Shown here piece by piece: positions 41,603 to 52,262 of a stretch of DNA of 64,000 nucleotides. Every line of letters starts with the position of its first letter. Position 1 is the stretch's first letter. Below the pieces are notes generated by a model. The model ran no database searches. It saw nothing but the letters and a program-made list of their open reading frames with translations, and was not told the DNA's origin. The translations under genes were made by a program, and so were the position numbers. Origin of the DNA: Microvirga mediterraneensis (GTDB lineage: Bacteria; Pseudomonadota; Alphaproteobacteria; Rhizobiales; Beijerinckiaceae); NCBI RefSeq assembly GCF_013520865.1, contig NZ_JACDXJ010000001.1, positions 868,001 to 932,000 on the forward strand, given 5' to 3'.

Positions 41603-42978
41603 CGAAAGACTTCGATGCCATCGTGGTCGGGGCCGGGCAAGCCGGACCTTCGCTCGCTGGGCGGCTGACGGCGGCGGGGATGAAGGTCGCCATCGTCGAG
41701 CGCAAGCTCTTCGGCGGAACCTGCGTCAACACCGGCTGCATGCCGACCAAGACCCTGGTGGCGAGCGCCTATGCGGCGCATCTGGCGCGCCGGGGAGCGG
41801 ATTTCGGCGTGTCCATCGCGAGCCCCGTCGCGGTCGACATGAAGCGGGTGAAGGCCCGGGCCGACACAGTCTCGACCCATGCCCGCACGAATATCGAGAC
41901 CTGGCTGCGCGGCATGGATGGGCTGACCGTTCTCGAAGGCCATGCCCGCTTCGAGGGATCGGATGTGATCCGCGTCGGCGAGGAGCTGCTGACGGCGCCG
42001 CGGATCTTCCTCAATGTGGGCGGTCGCGCGAGCGTTCCCGACATGCCGGGCGTCGACACGGTATCCTATCTCACCAACACGTCGATCCTCCGGCTCGACA
42101 CGCTGCCCCGTCATCTCGTGGTGGTCGGCGGCAGCTATATCGGGCTCGAATTTGCCCAGATGTATCGCCGCTTCGGCGCGCAGGTCACCGTGGTCGAGAA
42201 AGGGCCGCGCCTGATCGCCCGCGAGGACGAGGATGTCTCGGACGCCATTCGCGACATCCTGACCGCCGAGGGGATCACGGTCCGCACCGACGCCACGTGC
42301 ATCGGGTTCAAGCCGCATGCGGACGGCGTAGCGGTCGATGTGGACTGCACCTCGGGCGATCCGTTCGTGGTCGGCTCGCATGTGCTGCTTGCCGTCGGGC
42401 GCCGCCCCAACACGGACGATCTCGGTCTCGACAAGGCCGGCGTCGCGGTCGATGCGCGGGGCTATATCGAGGTCGACGATTTTCTTGCAACGAGCACCCC
42501 GGGCATCTGGGCCCTCGGTGATTGCAACGGCCGCGGTGCCTTCACGCACACGGCCTATAACGATTACGAGATCATGGTTGCCAACCTCCTCGACGGCGCA
42601 TCGCGGCGCGTGAGCGAGCGGCTGTTGGGCTACGCGCTCTACATCGACCCGCCGCTCGGTCGCGTCGGCATGACTGAAACGGAAGCACGCAAATCGGGTC
42701 GCAAGCTTCTCGTCTCCAAGCGTCCGATGACGCGGGTCGGTCGCGCGATAGAGAAGGATGAAACGAAGGGCTTCATGAAGATCGTCGCCGATGCGGAGAA
42801 CCGGAAAATCCTCGGGGCGGCCATTCTGGGGACCGGCGGCGACGAGGCAATTCACGGCATCCTCGATATGATGAATGCCGGTGCGGACTACGCCACCCTG
42901 CAATGGGCGGTGCCGATCCACCCGACGGTCTCAGAGCTGATCCCGACTGTCCTCGGCGATCTGAAACCTGTCGTTTGA
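41599..42978 (+). CDS. Class I pyridine nucleotide-disulfide oxidoreductase (mercuric-reductase-like)
   Basis: A 459-residue FAD/NAD(P)H flavoprotein. FAD site IVVGAGQAGPSLAGRL, redox-active disulfide C42-VNTG-C47, NAD(P)-binding VVVGGSYIGLEFAQ, second FAD motif GIWALGDCNGRGAFTHTA, and C-terminal dimer domain with IHPTVSELIPT containing the catalytic His-Glu pair. The full-length enzyme has no N-terminal HMA domain and no vicinal Cys pair at its C-terminus, so it is not a classical MerA. The substrate disulfide is unknown; such 'FAD-containing oxidoreductases' are frequent in alphaproteobacteria. Coupled to a DUF4126 membrane protein. Confidence 0.9.
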   Translation: MTKDFDAIVVGAGQAGPSLAGRLTAAGMKVAIVERKLFGGTCVNTGCMPTKTLVASAYAAHLARRGADFGVSIASPVAVDMKRVKARADTVSTHARTNIETWLRGMDGLTVLEGHARFEGSDVIRVGEELLTAPRIFLNVGGRASVPDMPGVDTVSYLTNTSILRLDTLPRHLVVVGGSYIGLEFAQMYRRFGAQVTVVEKGPRLIAREDEDVSDAIRDILTAEGITVRTDATCIGFKPHADGVAVDVDCTSGDPFVVGSHVLLAVGRRPNTDDLGLDKAGVAVDARGYIEVDDFLATSTPGIWALGDCNGRGAFTHTAYNDYEIMVANLLDGASRRVSERLLGYALYIDPPLGRVGMTETEARKSGRKLLVSKRPMTRVGRAIEKDETKGFMKIVADAENRKILGAAILGTGGDEAIHGILDMMNAGADYATLQWAVPIHPTVSELIPTVLGDLKPVV

Positions 42979-43103
42979 GGCGATTCCCGAAACCCTCGCT
43001 CCGATCCGGCCGGCCGCATTACGGAATTGTAATTCTCCCGCAATGCAGCGAACAAACGGCCACGCCTACCGTAATCCTCGTCAGTTCGGACGGAGGACCA
43101 TCC

Positions 43104-43319
43104 ATGACTTCGAATCAGGAGCTCGATGGGCAAGGGAGGACCAAGCTATCGCCCTTCGATCTGAAGCAGATCAGGGATGCCGTCAGCCAGTTGCGCGCGG
43201 CAAGCCCCAAAAGCGCTCTGGCCGATCTGGTCGAGGAAAAAATCCGGGCGCTCGAGAGCGAGGATCCCACTGCCGCTTTGGAAGAACGGCATCAGCAGGG
43301 ATGGCGGCTCTTCGGTTGA
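43104..43319 (+). CDS. Small helical protein, hypothetical
   Basis: A 71-residue charged protein starting MTSNQELDGQGRTKLSPFDL, with amphipathic helices in LKQIRDAVSQLRAASPKSAL and DLVEEKIRALESED. ATG 43104 follows GGAGG. No membrane segment and no family recognised. It lies alone between the flavoprotein gene and the terminator of gyrB, which is transcribed towards it. Confidence 0.7.
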   Translation: MTSNQELDGQGRTKLSPFDLKQIRDAVSQLRAASPKSALADLVEEKIRALESEDPTAALEERHQQGWRLFG

Positions 43320-43364
43320 TTGGAGATCAAACAGCACACGCTATCGGCATGCAATCAAAACAAA

Positions 43365-43388
43365 GGGCGCCCTCTCGCGAAGGCGCCC
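43365..43388 (-). terminator. gyrB terminator
   Basis: GGGCGCC (43365-43371) and GGCGCCC (43382-43388) form the stem; the loop itself contains the palindrome TCGCGA. Read on the minus strand, the stem is followed by TTTGTTTTG, fitting termination of gyrB transcription. Confidence 0.75.
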
Positions 43389-43411
43389 TCGGCATTCGTG
43401 GTCTAAGACAA

Positions 43412-45957
<2,546 letters not shown>

Positions 45958-45989
45958 AGGGGCGGGAAAATCCACCAAAATCTGCCGAA

Positions 45990-46220
45990 TCAGGGCCTTT
46001 GAAGGGTGGTTCTTCGTCTCAGAAGACTGCAGAGGAAAAGAACCCCAAAGACAAGGGTCGAGGCTCCCCAAATTAGACCCGCCTGTTCGACCATGACTCC
46101 TTCCTCAGGGTCATAGCAGCGGCCAAGCTCATTGAAGCAGTCTCGCCAGCGCCAGTAACGGTCATAGAAAGCGAAAGCAGAAGTCAGGGTGAACCCAAGC
46201 CACAGGAGGTGTTTGGCCAT
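45990..46220 (-). CDS. Small two-helix membrane protein, hypothetical
   Basis: A roughly 76-residue protein: MAKHLLWLGFTLTSAFAFYD forms a first membrane helix, a short Cys-containing loop with RDCFNELGRCYDPEEG, then a second helix (LIWGASTLVFGVLFLCSLL) and a basic tail. Two loop cysteines could form a disulfide if periplasmic. No family known to me. Start ATG 46220 with AGGA five bases upstream is chosen, with alternatives at 46226 and TTG 46235. It begins right at the end of the LysE gene, so it is probably cotranscribed with it. Confidence 0.6.
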   Translation of the reverse strand: MAKHLLWLGFTLTSAFAFYDRYWRWRDCFNELGRCYDPEEGVMVEQAGLIWGASTLVFGVLFLCSLLRRRTTLQRP

Positions 46221-46231
46221 CCTCATCCTGC

Positions 46232-46846
46232 TCAACGTGACGCAACGGCAGCCGCGGCGCCGGCCATAAGGGCGCCGGTGGTGCGGTTGAGCCTCCGGAT
46301 CGCCTTTGGGGTCGTGAAGAGCTGCCGGGCCCGGGCGGCGAGCACGATATAGCCGGCAAGGACCAAGCCCAGCACGCTCAGGGTCGCGGCCACCAGCTCC
46401 GCATAGCCCAGCACCGTGATCCGGGTGAGATCGAGGATGGTGGGCAGGAGGGCGAGGTAGAACACGATAGCCTTCGGGTTGCCCAGGGTCAGGGCAAGTC
46501 CGCCGAGCAGAAGCTTGGCCGGGTGCTCGGGCCTCGTCTCAGCCGTCACCTCCCTGGCCAGCGCGGGCACCGTCCAGATCTTGTAGGCTAGGTAGAGCAG
46601 ATAGGCGGCGCCGGCATATTTGATGACCAGGAACACCTCGTGAAAGGCCTGGGCGAGCGCCGCCAGGCCGAGGATTGCGAAGGTCAGCCAGACCACGTCC
46701 CCCAGGGCGATGCCGATGCTGAACGCGACCGCTTCCTTCAGCCCACGGCCGAGAACCCGTCCCACGACGGCGGCAATGCCCGGGCCGGGCGAGGCGGCGG
46801 CGATGAAAAGGGCCGATGAGAAGAGCAGCAGGCCTGCGGGATCCAT
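46232..46846 (-). CDS. LysE/RhtB-family exporter
   Basis: A 204-residue membrane protein with six hydrophobic helices of the LysE superfamily of amino acid and metabolite exporters. The N-terminal helix has SPGPGIAAVVGRVLGRG, followed by FSIGIALGDVVWLTFA, and helix 3 leads to KYAGAAYLLYLAYKIW, and LTLGNPKAIVFYLALLP is the second signature. ATG 46846 is used; the frame runs open into recF in another phase without meaning. Substrate unknown. Its placement between recF and gyrB interrupts an otherwise standard replication gene order. Confidence 0.9.
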   Translation of the reverse strand: MDPAGLLLFSSALFIAAASPGPGIAAVVGRVLGRGLKEAVAFSIGIALGDVVWLTFAILGLAALAQAFHEVFLVIKYAGAAYLLYLAYKIWTVPALAREVTAETRPEHPAKLLLGGLALTLGNPKAIVFYLALLPTILDLTRITVLGYAELVAATLSVLGLVLAGYIVLAARARQLFTTPKAIRRLNRTTGALMAGAAAAVASR

Positions 46847-46908
46847 GGTTCTCGAACCGGAAGAGACAATGTTGCCGTCACCATAAGGCCAAGCGGCCCG
46901 GCGCACCA

Positions 46909-48090
46909 TCAAGGAATTGTGATGGGTTCGATCATTCCGGGCGACACCTGCAGGATGTCGGCCCGGCCTCGCAGCTCGGCGAAGAGGCCCGGATCCGCGC
47001 CGGTCATCCAGACCTGTCCGCCCAGGGATCCCAGGGCATCGTAGAGCCCGGCCCGGCGGCGGGGATCGAGATGGGCGGCCACTTCGTCGAGAAGCACGAA
47101 GGGGGCGATGCCGGTCATGCTGGCGACGAGCCGGGCATGGGCGAGTACGAGGCCGATCAGAAGCGCCTTCTGCTCGCCCGTGGAAGCGGTGTTGGCGGGA
47201 ATGTCTTTCGGTCCGTGGCGGACGAGAAGATCCGAGGCCTGAGGACCGACCAGGGTCCGTCCCGCCGCCCTGTCGCGGGGGCGGGATTCGCGCAGGATCG
47301 CCCGGTAGCGGTCCTCGGCATCGACCGCCGGCAGGGTGGCGACGAGCGTGTCGAGATCGCCTTCCAAGCCCATCGTGGCGAACGGGAAGGGGGATTCCTC
47401 CTCGCGGGTTTCGAGGATGAGACTCGCCAGCCGCTCCACGGTCTCGCGGCGGGCGGCCGCGACCGCGATGGCGAGTTCCGCCACCTCCCGCTCGAGGGCA
47501 TCGAGCCAGAGCCGGTCGTCGGGGTTCTCCTCGAGCACGCGGTTGCGCGAGCGCAGCGCCCGCTCGAGCGCATTCACCCGCGAGCCGTGCTCCGCGTCGA
47601 CCGCGAGCACGAGCCGGTCGAGGAAGCGCCGCCGGTCGCCGGCGGGACCTCGGAACAGGGCGTCGAGATCCGGCGTGAGCCAGACGATGCGCAGGTACTC
47701 GGCGAAGGCCGTGGGCGAGGAGGCAGGCATGCCGTCGATGCGGCAGACCCGTGAGGCACGGGCCCCTTCCCGCGAGGCGCGGGAGCCTTCCCCTTGATGC
47801 TCGATGCCGGTGCCGAGCCGGTGCTCGCCGTAAGGAGCATCGAGGGTGACGGAAACGGCGAAAGAGCCCGTCCCGTCCTGGCGCGCCATCTCGCCCAGTT
47901 CCGCGCGCCTCAGGCCGCGACCGGGCATGAAGAGGGAGATCGCCTCCAGCACGTTGGTCTTGCCGGCCCCGTTCTCTCCCACGAGTGCCACCAGCGGGCG
48001 CGAGACGGTGAGGTCCAGGCTCGCATAGGTGCGGAAGTCCTGGAGGATCAAGCGGACGATTCGGGAAGCGGCAACGGGAGAGGAGGACAT
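46909..48090 (-). CDS. recF: DNA replication and repair protein RecF
   Basis: A 393-residue SMC-like ATPase that helps load RecA at gaps. Walker A is LVGENGAGKTNVLEAIS (about 37-53), the signature STGEQKALLIGLVLAHA, and Walker B FVLLDEVAAHLD. GPAGDRRRFLDRLVLAVD is the RecF-specific motif. A short low-complexity Arg/Ser/Ala insertion (SRASREGARASR, about residue 105) interrupts the usual region before RIDG. ATG 48090 follows AGGAGG. Downstream of dnaN in the same direction with a 173-bp gap holding a nested inverted repeat. Confidence 0.96.
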   Translation of the reverse strand: MSSSPVAASRIVRLILQDFRTYASLDLTVSRPLVALVGENGAGKTNVLEAISLFMPGRGLRRAELGEMARQDGTGSFAVSVTLDAPYGEHRLGTGIEHQGEGSRASREGARASRVCRIDGMPASSPTAFAEYLRIVWLTPDLDALFRGPAGDRRRFLDRLVLAVDAEHGSRVNALERALRSRNRVLEENPDDRLWLDALEREVAELAIAVAAARRETVERLASLILETREEESPFPFATMGLEGDLDTLVATLPAVDAEDRYRAILRESRPRDRAAGRTLVGPQASDLLVRHGPKDIPANTASTGEQKALLIGLVLAHARLVASMTGIAPFVLLDEVAAHLDPRRRAGLYDALGSLGGQVWMTGADPGLFAELRGRADILQVSPGMIEPITIP

Positions 48091-48149
48091 GCACCCCCTT
48101 CATTCAGGAGCGGATGCGAAAGATCAAGCGTTGGTGCGGCCACAGAAAA

Positions 48150-48249
48150 GGTCATCCCGAGGCTGTGCAGCAGAATCCGGGATCGCAAGACAAGAATGGC
48201 GTCCAATCCTGCATACGATCCCGGATCGCCACTGGCGTCCGGGATGACC
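48150..48249. repeat. Nested inverted repeat between dnaN and recF
   Basis: Outer arms GGTCATCCC (48150-48158) and GGGATGACC (48241-48249); inner arms ATCCGGGATCG (48175-48185) and CGATCCCGGAT (48216-48226). Both pairs are exact. Together they make a 100-bp potential double hairpin of the GTCAT...ATGAC type also seen at 2586 and 16964, inserted in a core operon. Confidence 0.6.
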
Positions 48250-48263
48250 AGCACTGAAGCGCT

Positions 48264-49382
48264 TTACACCCGCATCGGCATCAGGACGTAGAGCGCGGAG
48301 GCGCCTTCGCGGTCCTGGACGATGGTGGGGGAACCGGGATCGGCGAGCTTGAACAGGGCGGTGTCGCCGTCGAGCTGGGACGTGATGTCGAGGAGATAAC
48401 GGGCGTTGAAGCCGATATCGATCGGCGCGGCGTCGTAATCGACCTCGATCTCCTCCGTGGCGCTGCCCGAATCCGGGTTGTTGACGGTGAGCGTCAGGCG
48501 CCCGTCGCCGAGCGCGAGCTTCACCGCGCGGCCGCGCTCGGACGAGATGGTGGAGACGCGGTCCACGGCCTTGGAGAAATCAGCGCGCTCGACCACGAGC
48601 ACCTTGTCGTTCCCGGCCGGGATGACGCGCTGGTAATCGGGGAAGGTGCCGTCGATGAGCTTGGAGGTCAGCACCACGCCGTCGAAGGTCAGGCGCACCT
48701 TGGCGGAGGACAGTTCGACGGTGACGTTCTCGGAGCCGTCCTCCACGAGCTTGACGATCTCGGCCACGGCCTTGCGCGGCACGATCACGCCCGGCATCCC
48801 TTCCGAACCCGTGGGAGCCGGGATCTCGACCCGGGCGAGACGATGTCCGTCGGTGGCGACCGCGCGCATGACGATGGAGCCGCCTGCGTCGATGGTGTGG
48901 AGATAGATGCCGTTGAGGTAGTAGCGCGTCTCCTCCGTCGAGATCGCGAACTGCGTCTTCTCGATCAGGCGCTTGAGATCGCTGGCCGAAAGGGTGAAGC
49001 GGTGCGGCAGGTCGCCGGCGGCGAGGTCCGGAAAGTCGCTTTCCGGCAGGGCCTGCAGCATGAAGCGCGACCGGCCGGAGCGGATCTGCATCTGGCCCAT
49101 GTCGGCGGTCATCTCGAGCGACACCTGGGCGCCGTCGGAGAGCTTGCGCACGATGTCGTAGATCATGTAGGCCGGAACCGTGGTCGAGCCGGCTTCCGTG
49201 ATCTCGGCCGGGATCGTCTCCGTCACCTCGATGTCGAGATCGGTGGCCTTGAGGCGAAGCGATCCTTCGTCCGCGCGGAGAAGGACGTTCGACAGGATCG
49301 GAATGGTGTTGCGGCGCTCGACGACGCGGTGCACATGCCCCAGCGCCTTCAGCAGAGCGGCGCGCTCAACGGTAACTCTCAT
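48264..49382 (-). CDS. dnaN: DNA polymerase III subunit beta (sliding clamp)
   Basis: A 372-residue ring-forming processivity clamp. The start MRVTVERAALLKALGHVHRV, NTIPILSNVLL in domain 1, RYYLNGIYLH and ATDGHRLA in domain 2, and the C-terminal ALYVLMPMRV are diagnostic; the three repeated clamp domains account for the full length. ATG 49382 is the family start (the frame is open to 49490). Located 158 bp downstream of dnaA and upstream of recF. Confidence 0.98.
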   Translation of the reverse strand: MRVTVERAALLKALGHVHRVVERRNTIPILSNVLLRADEGSLRLKATDLDIEVTETIPAEITEAGSTTVPAYMIYDIVRKLSDGAQVSLEMTADMGQMQIRSGRSRFMLQALPESDFPDLAAGDLPHRFTLSASDLKRLIEKTQFAISTEETRYYLNGIYLHTIDAGGSIVMRAVATDGHRLARVEIPAPTGSEGMPGVIVPRKAVAEIVKLVEDGSENVTVELSSAKVRLTFDGVVLTSKLIDGTFPDYQRVIPAGNDKVLVVERADFSKAVDRVSTISSERGRAVKLALGDGRLTLTVNNPDSGSATEEIEVDYDAAPIDIGFNARYLLDITSQLDGDTALFKLADPGSPTIVQDREGASALYVLMPMRV

Positions 49383-49540
49383 AACCCAGCACCCGATTTC
49401 GGTGAAATTCTTGGCCCGATCCCACCTAGGATGGACCTTGGGCGGGACAAGCAGGGCAGCAATGTTGGCTTTTGTCGCCTGAGAAAGCAAGGCCGGGGAG
49501 ACCTCGGCCCCTGTCGCTCGCGGCGGTCGATCCGGAAGGC

Positions 49541-51043
49541 TTACTCCTGCAGCATCCGCTTGAGGAGTTCGACCTCGTCGGAGAGGGCGTGGTCCTCGCC
49601 CAGGGCCTTCTCGATCTTGCGCACTGCATGGAGCACCGTGGTGTGATCGCGCCCGCCGAAGCGGCGGCCGATCTCGGGCAGGGAGCGCAGGGTCAGCACC
49701 TTGGACAGGTACATGGCGATCTGGCGCGGCCGCACCACGGCGGCGGTGCGGCGCTCGGACAGGATGTCGGAGCGGGAGACGTTGTACCGGGAGGCCACCA
49801 GCTTCTGGATGTCCTCGATCTTGACCCGTTTCGGCTCGCGGTTGCGCACGAGATCGCGGATCGCCGTCTCGGCGGTCTCCAGGGTGATGGAGGAGCCGGT
49901 GAGCGTCGCATGGGCGAGCAGGCGGTTCACGGCGCCCTCGAGGTCACGTCCGTTGGCCGTGATGGCGCGTGCCACGTAGGCGATCACGCTCGGGCCCACC
50001 TCGAAGGTCGGATGGATCGTCTTCAGGGCTTCGACGCGGGTGGTGAGGATCGAGGTGCGCAGAGCCTCGTCGAGGGCGCTGACCTCGACCACGAGACCGC
50101 CGGCGAGACGCGAGCGCACGCGCTCGTCCAGGTTCTCCAGATCCGCCGGCGGACGGTCGGCGGCGATCACGATCTGACGGCCCGCATCGATGAGGGCGTT
50201 CAGGGTGTGGCCGAATTCCTGCTGGATCTGCTTGCCCTGGATGAACTGCACGTCGTCGATGATGAGCAGGTCGATGCCTCGAAGACGCTCCTTGAAGGCC
50301 AGCGACGTCTGCGCCTTCAGGGAGGCCACGAATCCGTACATGAAGCGGTCGGCGGTCAGGTAGATGACGCGGCGGCCCTGCGCGCGCACCTCATGGCCGA
50401 TGGCATGGAGGAGATGGGTCTTGCCGAGGCCGACGCCCGCGTGGAGATAAAGCGGGTTGTAGATCGCCTGGCCGTTCTGGGCATGGGCGACCCGGTCGGC
50501 GGCCGCATGGGCGAGCGCGTTGGAGCGGCCGACGATGAAGCTCTCGAAGGTGAGGCGGGAATCGAGCGGCGCGCCGCCGAGATCGCCGCTCTCGCCGCGC
50601 GCCTCCTGGGGGGCCGGGAGGGACGGGGTCTTGAGCTCGCCCGAGGCGCTCGGGAGCGCCGTGGAGGCGGTCGGCGCCGGACGGGGCGCCTCGCTCACCC
50701 GGCGCTGGGCCGCCGGGTCGCGCCCGAGGGTGCTGCGTACGCCGATGGAGACGCGTTCCACGTCGCCGCTCTCGGAGCGGTAAACGGCCAGCACCCGGTC
50801 GGCATAATGGGATTCGATCCAGCTCTTCAGGAAGCGGGTGGGAACGGTGAGATAGGCGCAGCCCTCGATCACCGAATCCAGCTCCAGGCGTCCGAACCAG
50901 CTCGCGAAGATATCCTCCCCCAGCTCGGCCCGGAGACGGCGCTTGACGCGGGTCCACACATCCGATGCCGATTGCTCGCCCGGAGCTTCCATGCCGTTCT
51001 CGCTGGGAGCGGCAAAGGTGCGGTGATCTTCGCTGCGATACAT
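49541..51043 (-). CDS. dnaA: Chromosomal replication initiator protein DnaA
   Basis: A 500-residue AAA+ initiator. Domain I (about 10-100: [21 protein letters not shown]), a variable linker with Ala/Pro, then the AAA+ core with Walker [13 protein letters not shown] (about 205), Walker [14 protein letters not shown] (about 260) and sensor [18 protein letters not shown]. Domain IV has the DnaA box-binding signature [15 protein letters not shown] (about 460). ATG 51043 has a GGAGGAAC SD; an upstream in-frame extension to 51115 is not used. Upstream lies a 780-bp interval to rpsT with many GANTC sites and DnaA-box-like sequences. Confidence 0.98.
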   Translation of the reverse strand: MYRSEDHRTFAAPSENGMEAPGEQSASDVWTRVKRRLRAELGEDIFASWFGRLELDSVIEGCAYLTVPTRFLKSWIESHYADRVLAVYRSESGDVERVSIGVRSTLGRDPAAQRRVSEAPRPAPTASTALPSASGELKTPSLPAPQEARGESGDLGGAPLDSRLTFESFIVGRSNALAHAAADRVAHAQNGQAIYNPLYLHAGVGLGKTHLLHAIGHEVRAQGRRVIYLTADRFMYGFVASLKAQTSLAFKERLRGIDLLIIDDVQFIQGKQIQQEFGHTLNALIDAGRQIVIAADRPPADLENLDERVRSRLAGGLVVEVSALDEALRTSILTTRVEALKTIHPTFEVGPSVIAYVARAITANGRDLEGAVNRLLAHATLTGSSITLETAETAIRDLVRNREPKRVKIEDIQKLVASRYNVSRSDILSERRTAAVVRPRQIAMYLSKVLTLRSLPEIGRRFGGRDHTTVLHAVRKIEKALGEDHALSDEVELLKRMLQE

Positions 51044-51427
51044 CAATGTTCCTCCACGAGGTTCCGCCTCCTTTAAGGTCGGAAACCCCCACGCATGACC
51101 CGTTTCGAACACCAAGGCACAAAGGCCTCACAGGTTATCCAAAACGTGGCGCCCCCAATTGTACTAAAGATTATTTGAATGCTTTTAAGTCGAGACGGTC
51201 GCTGACTGCCGCCTCCTTCGCCTTCACTCAAGATTTACCAAGTCTACCTCTCGGTAAGGGACGAGCCTTCGCTTGCTTCTTGAGAGAATGAAACAACGAC
51301 TTATCCCCGCACATGGTGTCTTTAGTTCGAGCTTTGAGTGAATGACTTCACGGCGAGCCGTTGAAGCAAATTGACCTTACACAGGGTGCGGGACGGGGTG
51401 CAATACGGCCGAGTCGAGTCGCAGCCG

Positions 51428-51513
51428 TTCACAGGTCCCCGGCAGCGTTCACAGCCTCGTCCACAGGTTTTGAATCTGGGCTTTAAAGTCCTGACTCTTC
51501 AACTGATTCACAG
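51428..51513 (+). promoter_or_regulatory. Four T(T/C)CACAG half-boxes (DnaA-like)
   Basis: TTCACAG at 51428-51434, 51448-51454 and 51507-51513, and TCCACAG at 51460-51466. They match the CCACA end of the DnaA box; the third extends to TCGTCCACA, seven of nine matches to TTATCCACA. All face the same direction. Confidence 0.4.
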
Positions 51514-51719
51514 TTCTATCGCGGCCTCTCCGGAGGCCTGAAAAAAGAGTCTTTTCGCAACCTTGATTCAGAACCGATTCGCCCCGACTCGTGGGTGATT
51601 CTGATGCTTCGCGATGCTTTGCCTGCTAAGCTATTGAAGAAAATGAATGTTTTCTGTGCGGTTTGAATCTGCCTTGTGGGGCTTCCAACCTGTCGATCGG
51701 GGATAAAGTCAAGCTGGCA

Positions 51720-51728
51720 TGTGGATAA
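51720..51728 (-). promoter_or_regulatory. Consensus DnaA box (TTATCCACA)
   Basis: TGTGGATAA on the plus strand, the exact complement of the strongest DnaA box, between the rpsT terminator and the GANTC cluster. Confidence 0.6.
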
Positions 51729-51764
51729 AATTTGGAGCGCGACTCCGGCCCCGGACACGAAAAA

Positions 51765-51784
51765 ACCCGGCCGCGAGGCCGGGT
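51765..51784 (-). terminator. rpsT terminator
   Basis: ACCCGGCC (51765-51772) and GGCCGGGT (51777-51784) with a GCGA tetraloop; on the minus strand the stem is followed by TTTTTTCG, a typical intrinsic terminator 39 bases after the rpsT stop. Confidence 0.88.
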
Positions 51785-51822
51785 CTGATCGACGATGAAA
51801 AGACAGCCGCGAAGGCTGACTT

Positions 51823-52089
51823 TTAAGCGCTCAGCGCGTTGATGCGGCTCGCGAGGCGCGAGACCTTCCGCGACGCGGTGTTCTTGTGCACGATACCCTT
51901 CTGGGCAGCGCGCATCATCTCCGGCTCGGCGGCGCGCAGGGCGGCGACGGCCTCGGTCTGATTGCCGGCGGCAATGGCCTCTTCGACCTTGCGGACGAAG
52001 GTCCGCATCCGGCTGCGACGCGACTTGTTGATCGCGGTGCGCTTCGCGATCTTGCGGGTCATCTTCTTGGCGGACACGGTGTTGGCCAT
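51823..52089 (-). CDS. rpsT: 30S ribosomal protein S20
   Basis: An 88-residue basic, all-helical ribosomal protein: [19 protein letters not shown] and [19 protein letters not shown], then [19 protein letters not shown], the S20 signature. It binds 16S rRNA early in 30S assembly. ATG 52089 follows GAGGATGGG; the longer frame to 52125 is not the family start. Lies upstream of dnaA on the same strand, the standard order in Hyphomicrobiales. Confidence 0.97.
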   Translation of the reverse strand: MANTVSAKKMTRKIAKRTAINKSRRSRMRTFVRKVEEAIAAGNQTEAVAALRAAEPEMMRAAQKGIVHKNTASRKVSRLASRINALSA

Positions 52090-52262
52090 GGCCCATCCTC
52101 GTTCTTTAAAATCCCGATGCGCCAAGCTCGAGCCCGTCGAGAGCTCCGGCAGCGACCGGTTGATTGCATGGAAACCGAAGAGCCCGCGGGACGCGCGGGC
52201 TCATGTGAGGCGGCTTATAGACGCGAAGGCTGCGAACGTCAACGACCATAGGCCTTTGCGCG

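Larger units (their letters stand above)
51411..51745. promoter_or_regulatory. Cluster of twelve GANTC (CcrM) methylation sites
   Basis: GANTC begins at 51411, 51416, 51472, 51493, 51505, 51547, 51565, 51576, 51586, 51597, 51665 and 51741. Random expectation for a five-base palindrome with one free base is about one per 256 bp, so about 1.3 here. I found none in 51121-51400. In Caulobacter CcrM methylation state controls dnaA transcription; the same here is inference. Confidence 0.75.
51044..51758. other. dnaA upstream intergenic region (possible replication-control region)
   Basis: About 715 bases with no credible gene, AT-richer than its surroundings. It contains TTATCCAAA (51135-51143), TTATCCCCG (51301-51309), a cluster of (T/C)CACAG half-boxes, one TGTGGATAA box and twelve GANTC sites. 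This suits DnaA- and CcrM-dependent control of dnaA. Whether it is also oriC is undecided: in several Hyphomicrobiales the origin is elsewhere (near hemE), which is not in the window. Confidence 0.55.

Noticed and set aside
46232..48103. Apparent 623-residue RecF-region/LysE fusion
   Set aside because: The first two-thirds are recF in the wrong frame; LysE begins at 46846.
51044..51758. Definite oriC call for the dnaA upstream region
   Set aside because: DnaA boxes are few and mostly weak, no clear AT-rich unwinding element with ordered boxes; relatives often have oriC near hemE.
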